From Conchocele bisecta (taxonomy: Eukaryota; Mollusca; Bivalvia; Lucinida; Thyasiridae): a stretch of 64,000 nucleotides of DNA. Below the pieces are notes generated by a model that had not been told where the DNA came from, did no database searches, and saw only the letters and a program-made list of their open reading frames with translations. The stretch is from NCBI GenBank assembly GCA_029237695.1, contig CM055279.1, positions 6,838,323 through 6,902,322 on the forward strand. The letters are read 5' to 3'. This document shows, piece by piece, positions 1 through 10,048 of this stretch (positions within the stretch are counted from its first letter, which is position 1; every line of letters begins with the position of its first letter). Position numbers and translations under genes: made by a program.

Positions 1-892
1 ATATATAACTTGCACCCTTGCAAAAAATAAATATCCCTGGTAATCACCTGAAACGATCATGCTATCTAACCTTTGATTAGTAACATATGGTATGTATTAA
101 AATGTATCATATATCTTAATATATAAGATCTGACATTATCATAATATAAACAATTGAAAGTAAGCATAGATGCATACAAATATAGGCTGGCATGCAAAAC
201 TACACATGTTTCCTCACAAATAATTAGTTATTTCACATGAAATATATAGGTTATGTCTACAATGTACTCGTATATAAATGTACTTACTGTAAAAGGAAAA
301 TACTTCTGAAATAGTATACACAGTAACTGTCACAGTTTGTTACTGATCAATATATATACAAATTAGCAGGTTTTGTCAGTCATATTGGAGGTCACAATGA
401 ATTAGATCGATCTTACATACAGTATTGCAATATGCTTTATTTTATCAAATTTATAGTTAATGTGAATTAATTCCAGAAGATAGACAAAGTAATTGCTGGT
501 CGATCCATCGTGGAAAGCGAGACATTGTGATTATGATGACACATGTACGTCCGCCCGTGGGAGAGTCCGTCCGATATGTACATCACTTATATCTCTCCAA
601 TCATAATCAGATTGTGTTATAGCAACTTTTCAAAATACCTTATACGTAGATTTGCAACCCAAAGTCACGTCAATTTGAAACGTCAAACTTGTTTGCGACC
701 ATCCATACATGATTCAGTAGACCATCCATTTGGCCTTCATACACAACGTCAATATCAACTTACATTGCGTTAACGGTTTTACTAAATTTGACTTCAATCA
801 TTATGCATGTATATATAACCACATAAATACACCCTGATACGATCACCAAATACTGGAACAATCAATACACCGTCGGGGTAGCAACATCCTAG
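1..892. other. AT-rich stretch, nothing recognised
   Basis: I see no repeat family shared with the rest of the window and no convincing coding region. The 76-codon open frame at 543-773 has no recognisable motif and ordinary composition, so I do not call it a gene. Confidence 0.5.
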
Positions 893-939
893 GCGGGCTG
901 AACATGCGGGCTGAACATGCGGACTGAACATGCGGGCTG
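893..939. repeat. 13-bp tandem repeat, 3.6 copies
   Basis: The unit GCGGGCTGAACAT starts at 893, 906 and 919, with one G-to-A change in the third copy, then GCGGGCTG at 932-939. It is a small GC-rich island in AT-rich DNA. Confidence 0.9.
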
Positions 940-959
940 CGGCCTTCTAGAAGTATGCA

Positions 960-1400
960 TGTCCGACAACGTTTTTAAGGTTTGTTGGCCATCTTGGACG
1001 CCATATTATTTCAAATATAAAATAATTGAAGCTGTAATAATAGTGCATATAACTGCAAGACAATTAAAAATCAATTCATATATGTTGTGAAGAAAATGTA
1101 ATTTTACATATTTTGTTGGCGTTCTTGGCAGCCATCTTGGATATTTGAAAGGTTAATCGACTCATACCTATTTACAAGGTTAAAGTTATGCATTGTGCAG
1201 TGATATGATGCCACCCTAAGTGTGAATATGTTCATTAATGGCACCTTTATGTGTTTGATACATTTATGGCAGCCATCTTGGACGCCATCTTGAATTCTAG
1301 ATTAAGGTCCAGTGGGATTCATGGGGAATTTTGACATGTTTCTCCTAATGATATTCCGGACCTATACTGGCAAATTCAGCTTTAGCTTATTTTTTTCCGA
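960..1400 (+). repeat. Degenerate tandem repeat with GCCATCTTGG core
   Basis: The core GGCCATCTTGG or GCAGCCATCTTGG recurs near 981, 1130 and 1270, a spacing of about 140-150 bp, separated by diverged AT-rich sequence. A similar set occurs at 51806-52210. It looks like a diverged tandem or interspersed repeat; I cannot assign a class. Confidence 0.5.
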
Positions 1401-1595
1401 TCTTTGGCGATTTTATGTCTAATACTATTCGCCTAATAATACTGTCTCAAGAGAGATCACATATACAAATGGAGTATTAAAGTAGTTCACACGTCAATAG
1501 GTGGCGCTGACTGCGGCACGTTGGGACGGTTCGTGGGTGAAATAAATACTTTACCCCGTTCGCTCTTGATAAGAGGACATTACCCTCAATGTACT

Positions 1596-1955
1596 ACAGT
1601 GAAACATCTTTAAACCGGACACCCTGGGAGGTCCCATGGTGTCCGGCTTAGGGAGGTTTCATTGTACATCACGTATTTGATCACTCTGATCCATAGTTGT
1701 GAGCTATGCGATCATGAACAGACACTATCCCCTGCGATAAATGGCCAAGAGACCCATCAAAAGTAATATTACAGGTGTTTGCTTGGTGTCCGGTTTAGAG
1801 AGGTTCCACTGTAAATCAGGCATATAACCATTCTGGATGTTATTTGCGGGCTGTTCCATGGAACATACATTAACATCTGGGATAAATGATCAAGAAACCC
1901 ATCAAAAATAAGATCACAGAGGTTGTATTGGTGTCCGGTTTAGAGAGGTTCTACC
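1596..1955 (+). mobile_element. GTCCGG family: hairpin head and two tails
   Basis: The head at 1596-1666 is an imperfect inverted repeat (ACAGTGAAAC...AACCGGACACCCTGGG against GTGTCCGGCTTAGGG...TTTCATTGTA). About 115 bp later comes the family tail CCAAGAGACCCATCAAAA followed by GGTGTCCGGTTTAGAGAGG, and the tail recurs at about 1885-1955. Compared with the single head-tail copies at 8723 and 39191, this copy has an extra tail unit, probably a local tandem duplication. Confidence 0.75.
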
Positions 1956-2011
1956 AATAGCACACTCATGTAGCCTGATTGTTTGTAGCATGGCGGGTGT
2001 TTTATTGATGT

Positions 2012-2118
2012 AATAGCAAACAGTGCAGATCCTGATCAGACTGTGCGGATGCACAGTCTGATCTGGATCTACACTGGTTGCAAAACCCATAATTCATACT
2101 TCTGCAGTCATAGCCACA
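2012..2118 (+). mobile_element. CAGTCTGATC family, right part
   Basis: Contains the family hairpin (GATCAGACTGTGC against GCACAGTCTGATC) followed by GGATCTACACTGG, GCAAAACCCATAA and a degraded CAGTCATAGCCACA end. The left part of the family (CTCATGTAGCCTGAT) is visible just upstream at about 1965. The best complete copy is at 35451-35682. Confidence 0.75.
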
Positions 2119-2550
2119 ATAGTTATGTTGAAGCTTACAATTTATACTTCATAGTTGGCATAAGGTTATTTTTTACAAATGTAGCTATGCTCAAATTTCG
2201 GAAAGAAACAGTGAAATTGACTTAGTTTACATATTATTTATTTCATATAGCATACATAAATGTATGTATCAAAATACATATAAAGTAACTGCGAATAAGG
2301 ATTCAAAAAACAAGCACTCAGAGGTTAAATGTATGTGATATTTCCTTGTCTTTTATAAGTGTTGTCAGTCGCAATGTATCAAAGTATAGTAATGAAATCG
2401 ATCACCATAGAAACAATTACCGTTGTTATTTTATTGTAAAAAATGGGACTTCACAATGTAATAACATGGCGTATTAATACACTGTAATAAATATGCAAAT
2501 GAGACGGCTGCATGTGTATAACATGTAGGTGATCAGTACAAACTCAATGG

Positions 2551-2760
2551 GGTGGCCGGATTATCTCAGCAGGTAGAGCTTCGGACTGCGGATCGGGAGA
2601 CCCCGTGTTCGATTCCCACCTCGACCTGCTCCGAATGGCCGATTCGGCGTGTGTTTTGGTCAACTTCGTGCTAACCTAGTCCTATCGGATGGGGACTTAA
2701 ATAGTCGGTCCCGATATGCAAGGTCATCGAGCCATTGCCGTCGTTACTTCAAAGCATTTA
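2551..2760 (+). mobile_element. tRNA-derived SINE
   Basis: A tRNA-like head has an A-box-like segment (ATCTCAGCAGGTAGAG, about 2563-2578) and a B-box (GTTCGATTCCC, about 2607-2617), the internal RNA polymerase III promoter layout. A tRNA-unrelated body follows to about 2760. The acceptor strands do not pair, so this is a SINE rather than a tRNA gene. It lies just upstream of a TATACTTT element. Confidence 0.75.
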
Positions 2761-2784
2761 CATTTATTTACACATTCAATGTAA

Positions 2785-2937
2785 ACTAAAAGTATACTTT
2801 GAGGGAGTAATCATTTATTTTCCCGAAATGCATTATGTCATATAAAAGTAACAACTTCATATATTTGATGATTAAAAGTATGCAGAATTATTATACTGAA
2901 TGTATTACATTATCACAGCCAAAATGGATGTGATATG
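2785..2937. mobile_element. TATACTTT palindrome, left half
   Basis: Matches the left arm of the complete element at 31059-31345: AGTATACTTTGAGGGAG, the AAATGCATTAT segment, GATGATTAAAAGTATGCAG, then TATTACATTATCACAGCC. The match stops at the central hairpin, where LINE sequence begins. The other half resumes at 4121. Confidence 0.8.
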
Positions 2938-2955
2938 AAATATGAATATGAATGA

Positions 2956-3688
2956 TATGAATATGAAAAGGATTCGCTGGAAAAAATTCAGAATGAAGCC
3001 GCGAGAACAGTAACAAGATTAACACGGTCAGTATCACTCGACAACTTAAGACAAGAAGTTGGATGGCAACTTCTATCTGTTCGACGTAGTATTCAAAAGC
3101 TTTCGATCATGTACAAAGCCAACAATAATCAAGTACCTAGTTATATTTCTAACCTGATTCCACCCACTGTTAATAATATATCTCGTTACAATCTTAGAAA
3201 TCAATTTGATTTAAATGTCCCCACTACACGACTGGAAATATACAAACAATCGTTTATACCATATTCGGTACACCTCTGGAATGAAACTGACCCGTTGCTG
3301 AGAAATATAGATAGTCTTAGACACTTCAAAACATCATGCTCAATATAATATACCACCATACAATTTAGAGGGAGATCGATTGTTTTCAGTTATGCATGCA
3401 AGAATTGGAAATAAATGTAGCAGTCTTAATTGTGATGTTTGCAATAACCATATCAGAGAAACTCCCTACTGCGAATGTAGTGAAGTTGTAGAGGATGCTG
3501 AACATTACTTCTTTGAATGTATTAAATATCATGCGCAACGTCTAATTTTATGCCAGTCACTGCGACAATTTTATCCCCTAAACGCACATATACTTTTGCA
3601 TGGCATACCTGAAGAAAGTAATGTGTGCAATACTGTTATTTTTAAAGCTGTACAAGATTATATTAAAGCTACGAAAAGATTTGAGTAA
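2956..3688 (+). pseudogene. LINE polyprotein C-terminal fragment with one frameshift
   Basis: Reading from 2956 gives EKDSLEKIQNEAARTV and then DNLRQEVGWQLLSVRR, SYISNLIPP and SFIPYSVHLWN. This resembles the post-reverse-transcriptase region of jockey/CR1/RTE-like LINE proteins. The frame stops at 3346-3348, and homologous sequence continues one frame over from about 3350 (PPYNLEGDRLFSVMHARIG) to the stop at 3686-3688. The second part has a cysteine-histidine cluster (CDVC, CEC, HYFFEC at about 3439-3527), typical of the C-terminal zinc-binding segment. The reverse-transcriptase catalytic region is absent, so the copy is dead. Family identity is from motif memory. Confidence 0.75.
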
Positions 3689-3837
3689 CACACTTGGTGG
3701 GTGCATGAGACGCAAGCTCTATCGGATGCTTTCCATGTGCCAACATCATCCAGTACCACCTGATAACAACGAACACTGAAATCAACTGCAGTGCACATCT
3801 ATCTATGCATTAGGTTATATATGTACATTGTGACACA

Positions 3838-3952
3838 TAACTCTTTCACTCTTTCACTCTTTCTCCCAATCTCCTCTCTCACTTTCTTTACTCTCTCTTT
3901 TTATCCGATTTTTTTTTTCGTACATTGTGCAAATATATATATATATATATAC
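3838..3952. repeat. CT-rich tract and (TA)n in the LINE 3' region
   Basis: A CTCTTTCA-type pyrimidine tract runs from about 3840 to 3900, and a perfect TA run covers about 3933-3951. Both lie in the 3' untranslated part of the LINE fragment. Confidence 0.8.
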
Positions 3953-4120
3953 CGCAAGATCATTGGTATGTACCCATGTACATATACCTGTATACTTATC
4001 GCCATTGCTGTTAAATTGATGTATTGTTGAAATACTTGGGTAAGGGCTCTAATTAATGTTGTGCGAACCTGTAGCCCAAGCCCATTGTGCTTATATGCAA
4101 TAAACTATGTTTAAACTAAA

Positions 4121-4222
4121 ATAATAAAAATTAATACATTTATCCTAAAATTACAAATTTCTCCCTCAAAGTTTACTTTGCTAGAAAAGTATACTTTGCA
4201 ATTTTGATGAAATAGGCTACTG
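4121..4222. mobile_element. TATACTTT palindrome, right half
   Basis: Resumes the family consensus (ATAATAAAAATTAATA, CTCCCTCAAAG, TATACTTTGCAA) and ends GATGAAATAGGCTAC at 4222, the normal terminus. Together with 2785-2937 it makes one interrupted element. Confidence 0.8.
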
Positions 4223-4316
4223 GACTCATTTAAGAAATGTAATCTAACATTTGTGATAATTTTAAAATATGGTGTATTAATTAAACTCGATGACTGATTT
4301 CAAGTTAAATAAAGCT

Positions 4317-4640
4317 ATGATGATAATAATAATAATCGTTTATTCACTCAGGTCACATGACATGATAACATGAGGTATACAACATAAAGTATGATGACAC
4401 AATGGCGATACATGTAACAATCAAAATGCATTATATACCTTACATGTACATGTACAATTTCTTAATATAATTATAGATTATTTTTGACAAAATAATTCAT
4501 TACAATTGTTTATTAATGAGTTCTGGAAGATTATTAGAAACCACAGAGCACTTACTATAGGGAGGGCACTGTTCATTCGTACATTTCAACAGTAATGATT
4601 GCAAACAAAAGAAAAGTAAAAAAAGTGTAATAAGAAAGAA
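4317..4640 (-). mobile_element. Possible LINE 3' end, minus strand
   Basis: An ATAATAATAATAAT run followed by CGTTTATTCACT, a tract near TGAGGTATACAACA, and AAATGCATTATAT resembles the layout at 44011-44120, which is the 3' end of the LINE at 44011-45320. Read on the minus strand it would be a 3' untranslated region with an ATT-repeat tail. The match is patchy. Confidence 0.4.
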
Positions 4641-5151
4641 ATGTGTTAAAGAGACATTCTTATATGGCTTAGTCCCAGATCGGTCTGCGCTTCACGTGTT
4701 CCAGTCGTGTGTAATCGGTGTTTGCAACTGGGATTTCATAAGTTGCGTATTTTACGGTAAATGAATTAGCAACATCATGACAATTCCGCCTCCGAGCGTC
4801 GCCAGAGACGGGACTACGGTGTTGCATGCCTGTCTTACCTTAGCCTAAGAGTCACACCGTTGGCCTCATGATGCGAAATCGAAAGTTGAGAGCAACGGCT
4901 TAACAAACAGAGTACATTTAAATGACATTTATTATACGGAGTTGCTTTCACAGTGTAAAAAACATGGTGTATTACAAATAATAATACAATTCAATTCAAT
5001 ACGACGTCCACCAGACCGATCGACCGATTTCACTAGAAAATCGGCATAACTTTGTTTCCTTTGAAATGTTGTATTGATTAAACTCGTTAACACATTTTAT
5101 ATTAAGAAACTCGGCATATTTTCGTTCTAATGACATCAGTTAACGGGTGAC
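4641..5151. other. No recognised feature
   Basis: Mixed-composition DNA without a repeat I can match elsewhere, apart from a short stretch near 5070-5100 (TTGATTAAACTCGTTAACA) resembling the element at 59690-60000. No coding signal. Confidence 0.4.
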
Positions 5152-5372
5152 AGCTGCGACTGGAGAAATGTGACCAGTGTAGCTCCTGGTCAATTAGCCC
5201 ACCGTTGTAGCCTAATAACGGTATGTATTGATTGATAGAATATTAGGGAAGTTTCAAGGATGGGATCGCGAACAGTGCAGATCCTGATCAGATTGTGCAT
5301 CCGCACAGTCTGATCTGGATCTACACTGGTCGCAAAACCGATAAGCCCCATTTCTCCAGTCACAGCCACATT
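5152..5372 (+). mobile_element. CAGTCTGATC family, near complete
   Basis: The left end GCGACTGGAGAAATG, the middle GTAGCCTAATAACG, the hairpin (GATCAGATTGTGCATC against GCACAGTCTGATC) and the right end CCCCATTTCTCCAGTC then ACAGCCACA give the full family order. The two ends are inverted copies of each other. Confidence 0.8.
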
Positions 5373-5529
5373 TCAACACGATTGCATTTGTCAAGTACAT
5401 GTAACTAGAAACTGGAGATCCGTTTTTTCATTTTTTTTCTCAGCGACTTTTAAGTTGCATTAATTTTCTACGGATTTTGAAACCGTTACAATGCCTTTCT
5501 CGTCCATTCACACTAGCCTTGGGAATGAT

Positions 5530-6053
5530 TACTGTCAGTTCCACGTTTTGCTGCCGACGAACTTTTGGCCATTAAACACATTAAATCTGAAAAATATATA
5601 AATGTAAGTAGTTTTTCATCAATAACAAAAAATTCACCCTCCCCAACAAAAATATTTGAAGCAATTCTATCATATATTGATTTAACTATGGGAATTTAAC
5701 ATTGGGGCTAAAAATAGATTTTTGTTTTCCATATATTTTTATTTCTGGACCGATTTTTTTCAAATTCTAACTTTTTTCTTATTTACTTCATTTCCAGGCT
5801 ATCTAACCAGTTTTCGGAGTCAATTTCCAAATTCTTTCGTTTTTTGACTCGCACTGCTTCCACCTCTTTTTCCCGCATTAAATCTACTTTTTCACCAATA
5901 ACAACAAAGTCACCTTCCCCAAAAATGTTGTTTGACGGAATTGCATCAAACAAAATATTTGGCGAGGATGACTTTTTTCTTATTGGTGAAAAAGTAGATT
6001 TAATGTGTTTAATAGTCAAAAGTTTGTCGCAGAAAATCGTGGAACAGACAGTA
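5530..6053. mobile_element. CTGTCTG-type palindrome, variant ending in TTCCACG
   Basis: Termini are TACTGTCAGTTCCACG and the inverse CGTGGAACAGACAGTA. Inside, ATTAAATCTG, TTTTTCATCAATAACA and TCACCCTCCCC on the left face their complements on the right. Near 5815 and 5985 the arms again carry complementary AATTTCC and TATTGGTG segments. The two overlapping open frames at 5783-6157 and 5844-6200 on opposite strands are by-products of this symmetry. A sister copy lies at 43475-44011. Confidence 0.75.
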
Positions 6054-6070
6054 GGTAGGGAGTGGAAGAA

Positions 6071-6510
6071 TTGCAACCCTGGTATCTCCCCGGGTGTCCT
6101 GTGTTGGGAAGTTGCATCTGTGAAACTCCCATGGTGTCCGTTCTTTAGAGGTTGCACTGGGGTATCTGCTATGGTGAGGTTCTACCTCGGGACATCATAG
6201 AGTGTCAGGTTTAGAGAGGTTCCACATTGGGACATCCCAGAGTGTCCGGTCCTGTGAGGTTTCATATTGGGAATTCCCATGGTGTCCGGCTTTGAAAGGT
6301 TGCATATGGGAACCTCTCAGGGTGTCCGGTTTTGAGAGGTTTATTCTCGTTTACTCCCAGATTGTCTGCTATTAAGTGGTTCCACTCACGGGACCTACCA
6401 GGGTGTCCGCTTGTGAGAGGTTCCACATGGGGATTTCCCGGGGTGTCCGGTATTGAGAGGTTCATTCTCTGGAACTCCCATTGTGTCATGATATGAAAGG
6501 TTCCCTGATA
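6071..6510 (+). repeat. Degenerate 40-bp tandem array, about 11 units
   Basis: Each unit has the form GGGTGTCCGG-TTTTGAGAGG-TTCCACATTG-GGACATCCCA with many substitutions. The unit is the core of the GTCCGG hairpin (GGTGTCCGGTTTAGAGAGG followed by its partner GGACCTCCCAG) arranged head to tail. The open frame at 6262-6519 on the minus strand reads through the array and carries imperfect peptide repeats; I regard it as non-coding. Confidence 0.8.
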
Positions 6511-6577
6511 TTTTGTCAACCTTCGACTTTACTTAGCGTAAATTGGAAATGTCTGATTATTTGCTTTATTTCTCAAT

Positions 6578-6653
6578 AAAAGTATATGTTGTTACCACTC
6601 ATTTGAACCGTCTCGTTGAGACGGTTCAAATGAGTGGTAGCAACATATACTTT
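6578..6653. repeat. Hairpin, 76 bp (first of two)
   Basis: AAAGTATATGTTGTTACC then ACTCATTTGAACCGTCTC pairs with GAGACGGTTCAAATGAGT then GGTAGCAACATATACTTT, giving a stem of about 36 bp with almost no loop. A sister copy occurs at 6785-6863; both are followed by a similar A-rich segment of about 65 bp. Confidence 0.9.
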
Positions 6654-6723
6654 CGAACAGAAATAGAGAAAATAGAAAAATAAATCTCCAAATTTTAATA
6701 CTACTGTGATTGTATCCACTTTT

Positions 6724-6978
6724 CAGTGGGGTCAGCGTGTAAGTGCACACACGAACGAACACGACAGGTTGGTTCGCTACCCACCCAAAGTGTATGTTGT
6801 TACCACTCAGTTGAACCGTCTCGCCGAAACGGTTCAACTGAGTGGTAACAACATACACTTTGGATGCGAAATGAGAAAAAATGCAAAAAAAGATTTACAT
6901 TTTTTTTGTATACATCAATTACAATGGTTCCAACCTGTTGTGTTCGTTCGTGTGTGCACTTACACGCTGACCCCACTG
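6724..6978. mobile_element. CAGTGGGGTC hairpin interrupted in its loop
   Basis: The ends CAGTGGGGTCAGCGTG and CACGCTGACCCCACTG match the intact 100-bp elements at 17070-17169 and 20330-20429. The arms here are split by about 155 bp (6772-6926) that include the hairpin at 6785-6863 and its A-rich follower. The 3' flank is TA, as in the intact copies; the 5' flank is TT, so the TA duplication is lost or never existed on that side. Confidence 0.85.
6785..6863. repeat. Hairpin, 79 bp (second copy), inside another hairpin's loop
   Basis: CCAAAGTGTATGTTGTTA then CCACTCAGTTGAACCGTC pairs with GACGGTTCAACTGAGTGG then TAACAACATACACTTTGG. It is about 88% like the copy at 6578-6653, and covarying pairs keep the stem (T:A changed to C:G). 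Confidence 0.9.
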
Positions 6979-7383
6979 TACATGTATAGCTGTACATTTT
7001 CTGTTGCTTAGGCTACATGTTGCACTATATCGCTACACCACGCAACACAGTAAAAATGTGCGTAATAGCATTTACACTAAAATATAGAAAAAAACTTGCA
7101 GGGCGTTGACGTTCATATTTCCCTATATTGTTATTGAGAGACAATTCTACAATACAACACAAACATATTACAGTAAACTTACCTGTTAAAGTGTGTAATA
7201 GCATAATTCTTAGCTCACTCTCCACGAGGAAGAAAGTAAACAAAGAACGCTTCAAACACACATTTGAACAGACTGATCCGTCATAACTCTCATGTAATGC
7301 AGTGTAATGAAATGTAATTAGAGTTATGTACTCAGAACTAATACATGTACATTGATTCATCATTACACGTTTCTCACTTCATT

Positions 7384-7594
7384 TGACACAAGCCACGTCT
7401 TTTTGTACCTACATGAACATGTAAGACGTTGAAAGTTGACGAAATTTCCATAGCAAATGCGGAATTTCATTCCGCATTTGCTATGGAAATTTCATCAACT
7501 TTCAACGACATTTACGGAAAATATTGTAAATTCTGTAAATATGTTTCACGAGATATCGCACATCGTTTTAGGTACGAACTCACATGGCTTGTTT
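7384..7594. mobile_element. TGAGACACGCC-type palindrome
   Basis: The outer arms are GACACAAGCCACGTC and ATGGCTTGTTTTA. The centre is a near-perfect stem (GAAATTTCCATAGCAAAT, GCGGAATTTC against GAAATTCCGC-type complement) at 7437-7505. FTTTGTACCT-like and AGGTAC segments match the copies at 48591, 61384, 61628 and 62551. Confidence 0.75.
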
Positions 7595-7854
7595 TATTTT
7601 ATGTTCAGTCTGCGTTGCATTTATATTTCTTCCCGCTGTCAGTTGTCATTAACGCAATAAGACTCCGGGTAACAACACAACACAATAAACTGACGCACAA
7701 TAGCGCTCGTAAAATGTGGCTGTGACTGGTGCAAACTGGCGTATGGATGTTGTTATCAGTCTAACACATAACCTGCAGTCACATTCAACTGGATACGGGA
7801 CAAATGGAAACGTCAATGTTGTGTGTGAGAGGATTCAGTAGCTGATTGACGATC

Positions 7855-7937
7855 CGTGCAGACCCTGAGCAGGCTGGTCAGGGTTTGGGCTGGTCACAAG
7901 GGTCCATTAGCCCCATTTCGACAGTGACAGCCAGGGA
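7855..7937 (+). mobile_element. CAGTCTGATC family, diverged
   Basis: CCGTGCAGACCCTGAGCAGG, CAGGGTTTGGGCTGG, GGTCACAAGG and AGCCCCATTTCGACAGTG follow the family order with many changes. Confidence 0.5.
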
Positions 7938-8102
7938 TATTCGAGCTAAGCAATAACTTAGTGCATTTCAACCTGCCTGATTGTTTGCGCAGTGTGACCC
8001 GTCAATCACGGTGCATTCTGACGACACGGTTTACATGAACTGCAAGCGAGGACAAATCTGTTGAATGCAATGAATACAAATGAATATGTAACGTATGTAT
8101 AA

Positions 8103-8189
8103 GTTCACATATTTGATTTTTAAGGAATTAAATGCGAGGGAGCGTTAGCGACCGCAGCATTTAGTTCCTGAAAAATCAAATATGTGAAC
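8103..8189. repeat. Hairpin, about 87 bp
   Basis: GTTCACATATTTGATTTTTA then AGGAATTAAATGC pairs with GCATTTAGTTCC then TGAAAAATCAAATATGTGAAC. The GC-rich loop is GAGGGAGCGTTAGCGACC. A related hairpin lies at 10470-10572. Confidence 0.85.
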
Positions 8190-8299
8190 AATAACATACT
8201 TATAGTTCAGCCAAGTGTACAAGGCAATGTCCCATCCGCTTATTGATTATCCATTTCCTGTCGAACAATTACTCATTAAATCGGGTAATATATAACGTA

Positions 8300-8391
8300 T
8301 CGTGAATGAATGTTGACTTTGCCAGAAAACGTCTCAGATGATGTAAAGAACAGTGTGTGCTTACTGAGTGGGCATGTACCTTTAACCATGA
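8300..8391 (-). mobile_element. AGGTACATGCC family, one end only
   Basis: GAATGAATGTTGACTTTG, CCAGAAAACGTCTCAGATG and CTGAGTGGGCATGTACCT then TTAA at 8392-8395 match the right end of the family on the reverse strand. The other end is absent. Confidence 0.7.
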
Positions 8392-8722
8392 ATAAAGCTT
8401 CATGTATGTTTCCTTTCGTTCGAATGTAAATTTAAGATGAATATTGAAGAATAATCGTTTATTACATCGATACAACTGTCTCCCGAACAAACATATACAG
8501 TCATGTAATGCTCGGTCAAATACTTACTTTGCTGGGTGATTTGACAACTACTGTTTCCATCATATTGATATCAGATGACATAATGGGCCATAATGTGCAT
8601 GTCATATAAACGGATGCGGATGACATACGACGTGACTGTACTAGTTCAGTAACCGATTTTGTGAAAACGGTATGTCAGAATGACACGTTATTTATACATT
8701 TAACGGCCAATATATTGCAGAT

Positions 8723-8927
8723 ACAGTGAAACCTCACTAAACCGGACATCCTGGGGTCCTCCCAGGGTGTCCGGCTTGGAGAGGTTTCACTGTAAAACAG
8801 ACATTTGAGTTATAGTTATGCGATCACGAACATACATTATCAGCTGAGATGAAGGACCAAGAAACTCATCAAAAATAAGTTCACATGTGTTTTATTTGGT
8901 GTCCGTTTTAGAGAGGTTCCACTGTAT
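8723..8927 (+). mobile_element. GTCCGG family, complete head and tail
   Basis: The head hairpin (ACAGTGAAACCTCACTAAAC and its inverse GAGAGGTTTCACTGTA) is followed by TGCGATCACGAACATACATT, GACCAAGAAACTCATC, then TTGGTGTCCG and a closing AGAGAGGTTCCACTGTA. One of the best full-length copies. Confidence 0.85.
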
Positions 8928-9199
8928 ATGTGTCCAAATATGAACGCTTTATACCCGGTATATATACTATGTCTGAACATTCAAAAATGGTAACGGAACT
9001 TTGTGAAGGCCCCTTTTACACTAAAATGCTAGTCTGCACTCCGGAAGTACAATGTCGATTACATCCATATAAGGCTTTAATTAGGTATCGCTCAACTTAA
9101 TTTTAAGTTGCAATAATTAATTAAACTGCATGTTACATGCGTGTAATTGAGCATTAAGGATTTGTCACTACATGTAAATTGTACGAAACGTTTTTTATA

Positions 9200-9443
9200 C
9201 CGTCAACACAGTGCGTATGTGCCGTGAAACACGGTGCCGTGAAACATTTTTGATATCCAGTCAATACTAGTTTTGCATTTTACAGCCATTTGTAGGTGTT
9301 GACGGGATAAATAGAATAGTAGGTTCGTGCCGTGAATGAGAAAAAATATCTGGCGCGGCACGGAAACGGGATGTGCTCGGCAGAGCCTCGCCCATCCCGT
9401 TTCCTGAGCCTTGCCAGATATTTTTTCCCATTCACGGCACTAA
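9200..9443. mobile_element. GTGCCGTGAA palindromic element
   Basis: CGTCAACACAGTGCGTA then GTGCCGTGAAACACGG opens the element. A strong hairpin at about 9331-9440 is built from GTGCCGTGAATG, AAAAAATATCTGGC and GGAAACGGGATG with their complements. It abuts the next element at 9442 without a gap. Confidence 0.8.
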
Positions 9444-9890
9444 AATTATTTGAAAATTTGGAAAGGGTCTCGACTAATCTAGAATGTTAATGTGATTGAA
9501 CACATTCCAAACATGCACTCAAACATATCTGGTTCATAGAAACAGCTGAGTAATTTGGATTTCAAAAAGTTTACATGACGTCACATTTGACGTCACACAA
9601 CCTAACGTCAAAACGCGAGAAAATTCGTCATTGTATAACTATTCATGCGCACATCACAATTCATTGATTATAATCTCAAAAATAGACTAAGTGTGCATGT
9701 ATATCTGCCGTGGAAGTGTAATAAATAGGATATTCCATCGTACATGTTTGAATAGCGGAAATAATACACTCGAGTCCGTCGGCGTCCGTGCAAGCAATTC
9801 GTTCGCTACGCTCACTCGTTGCTTACGCGGAAGCCGACGCACACTCGTGTATTATTTCCCGTTATTCAAAATGTACGACGGAATATCCTC
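9442..9890 (+). mobile_element. GGATATTCC element, 5' truncated
   Basis: It begins inside the family (AATTTGGAAAGGGTCTCG) directly against the GTGCCGTGAA element and ends GGAATATCCTC then TA, the family terminus. It contains a large inverted repeat (GGATATTCCATCGTAC, AATAATACACTCG, CGTAAGCAACGAG complements) centred near 9812. The open frame at 9691-10026 runs through the palindrome and has no recognisable protein. Confidence 0.8.
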
Positions 9891-10048
9891 TATGTATGCT
9901 ATGCCGCTATGTTTGATAACTGTGTTCCATTTTCAACTCAATGTAACTACATGTAACGCTGTGTTGGAGACAAGCGGATCATTCTCAAGTCAATACGGAA
10001 CATTTTATATCAACATTGCACAATGATTTGCGCATGAACACTGTATCA

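Larger units (their letters stand above)
2938..4120 (+). mobile_element. 5'-truncated LINE tail inside a TATACTTT palindrome
   Basis: The segment separates two halves of one MITE. It carries the C-terminal part of a non-LTR retrotransposon protein (2956-3688) and a 3' untranslated region with CT-rich and TA-rich simple sequence. It ends with an AATAAA-like signal and the short A-rich run TTTAAACTAAAATAATAA. Truncation at the 5' end is what target-primed reverse transcription normally produces. I see no clean target-site duplication, and about 20-25 bp of the host palindrome centre is missing. Confidence 0.75.

Noticed and set aside
543..773. 76-codon open frame near the left edge
   Set aside because: No motif, ordinary AT-rich composition, no neighbouring exon signals.
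2551..2627. Functional tRNA gene
   Set aside because: A and B boxes are present but the acceptor strands do not pair and a SINE body follows; the same applies to 57143-57208 on the minus strand.
4317..4335. ATAATAATAAT run as an independent microsatellite
   Set aside because: More simply the tail of a LINE 3' end on the minus strand, by comparison with 44011-44120, though this remains uncertain.
5783..6200. Two overlapping 120-codon frames on opposite strands
   Set aside because: They mirror each other because they lie in a palindromic element.
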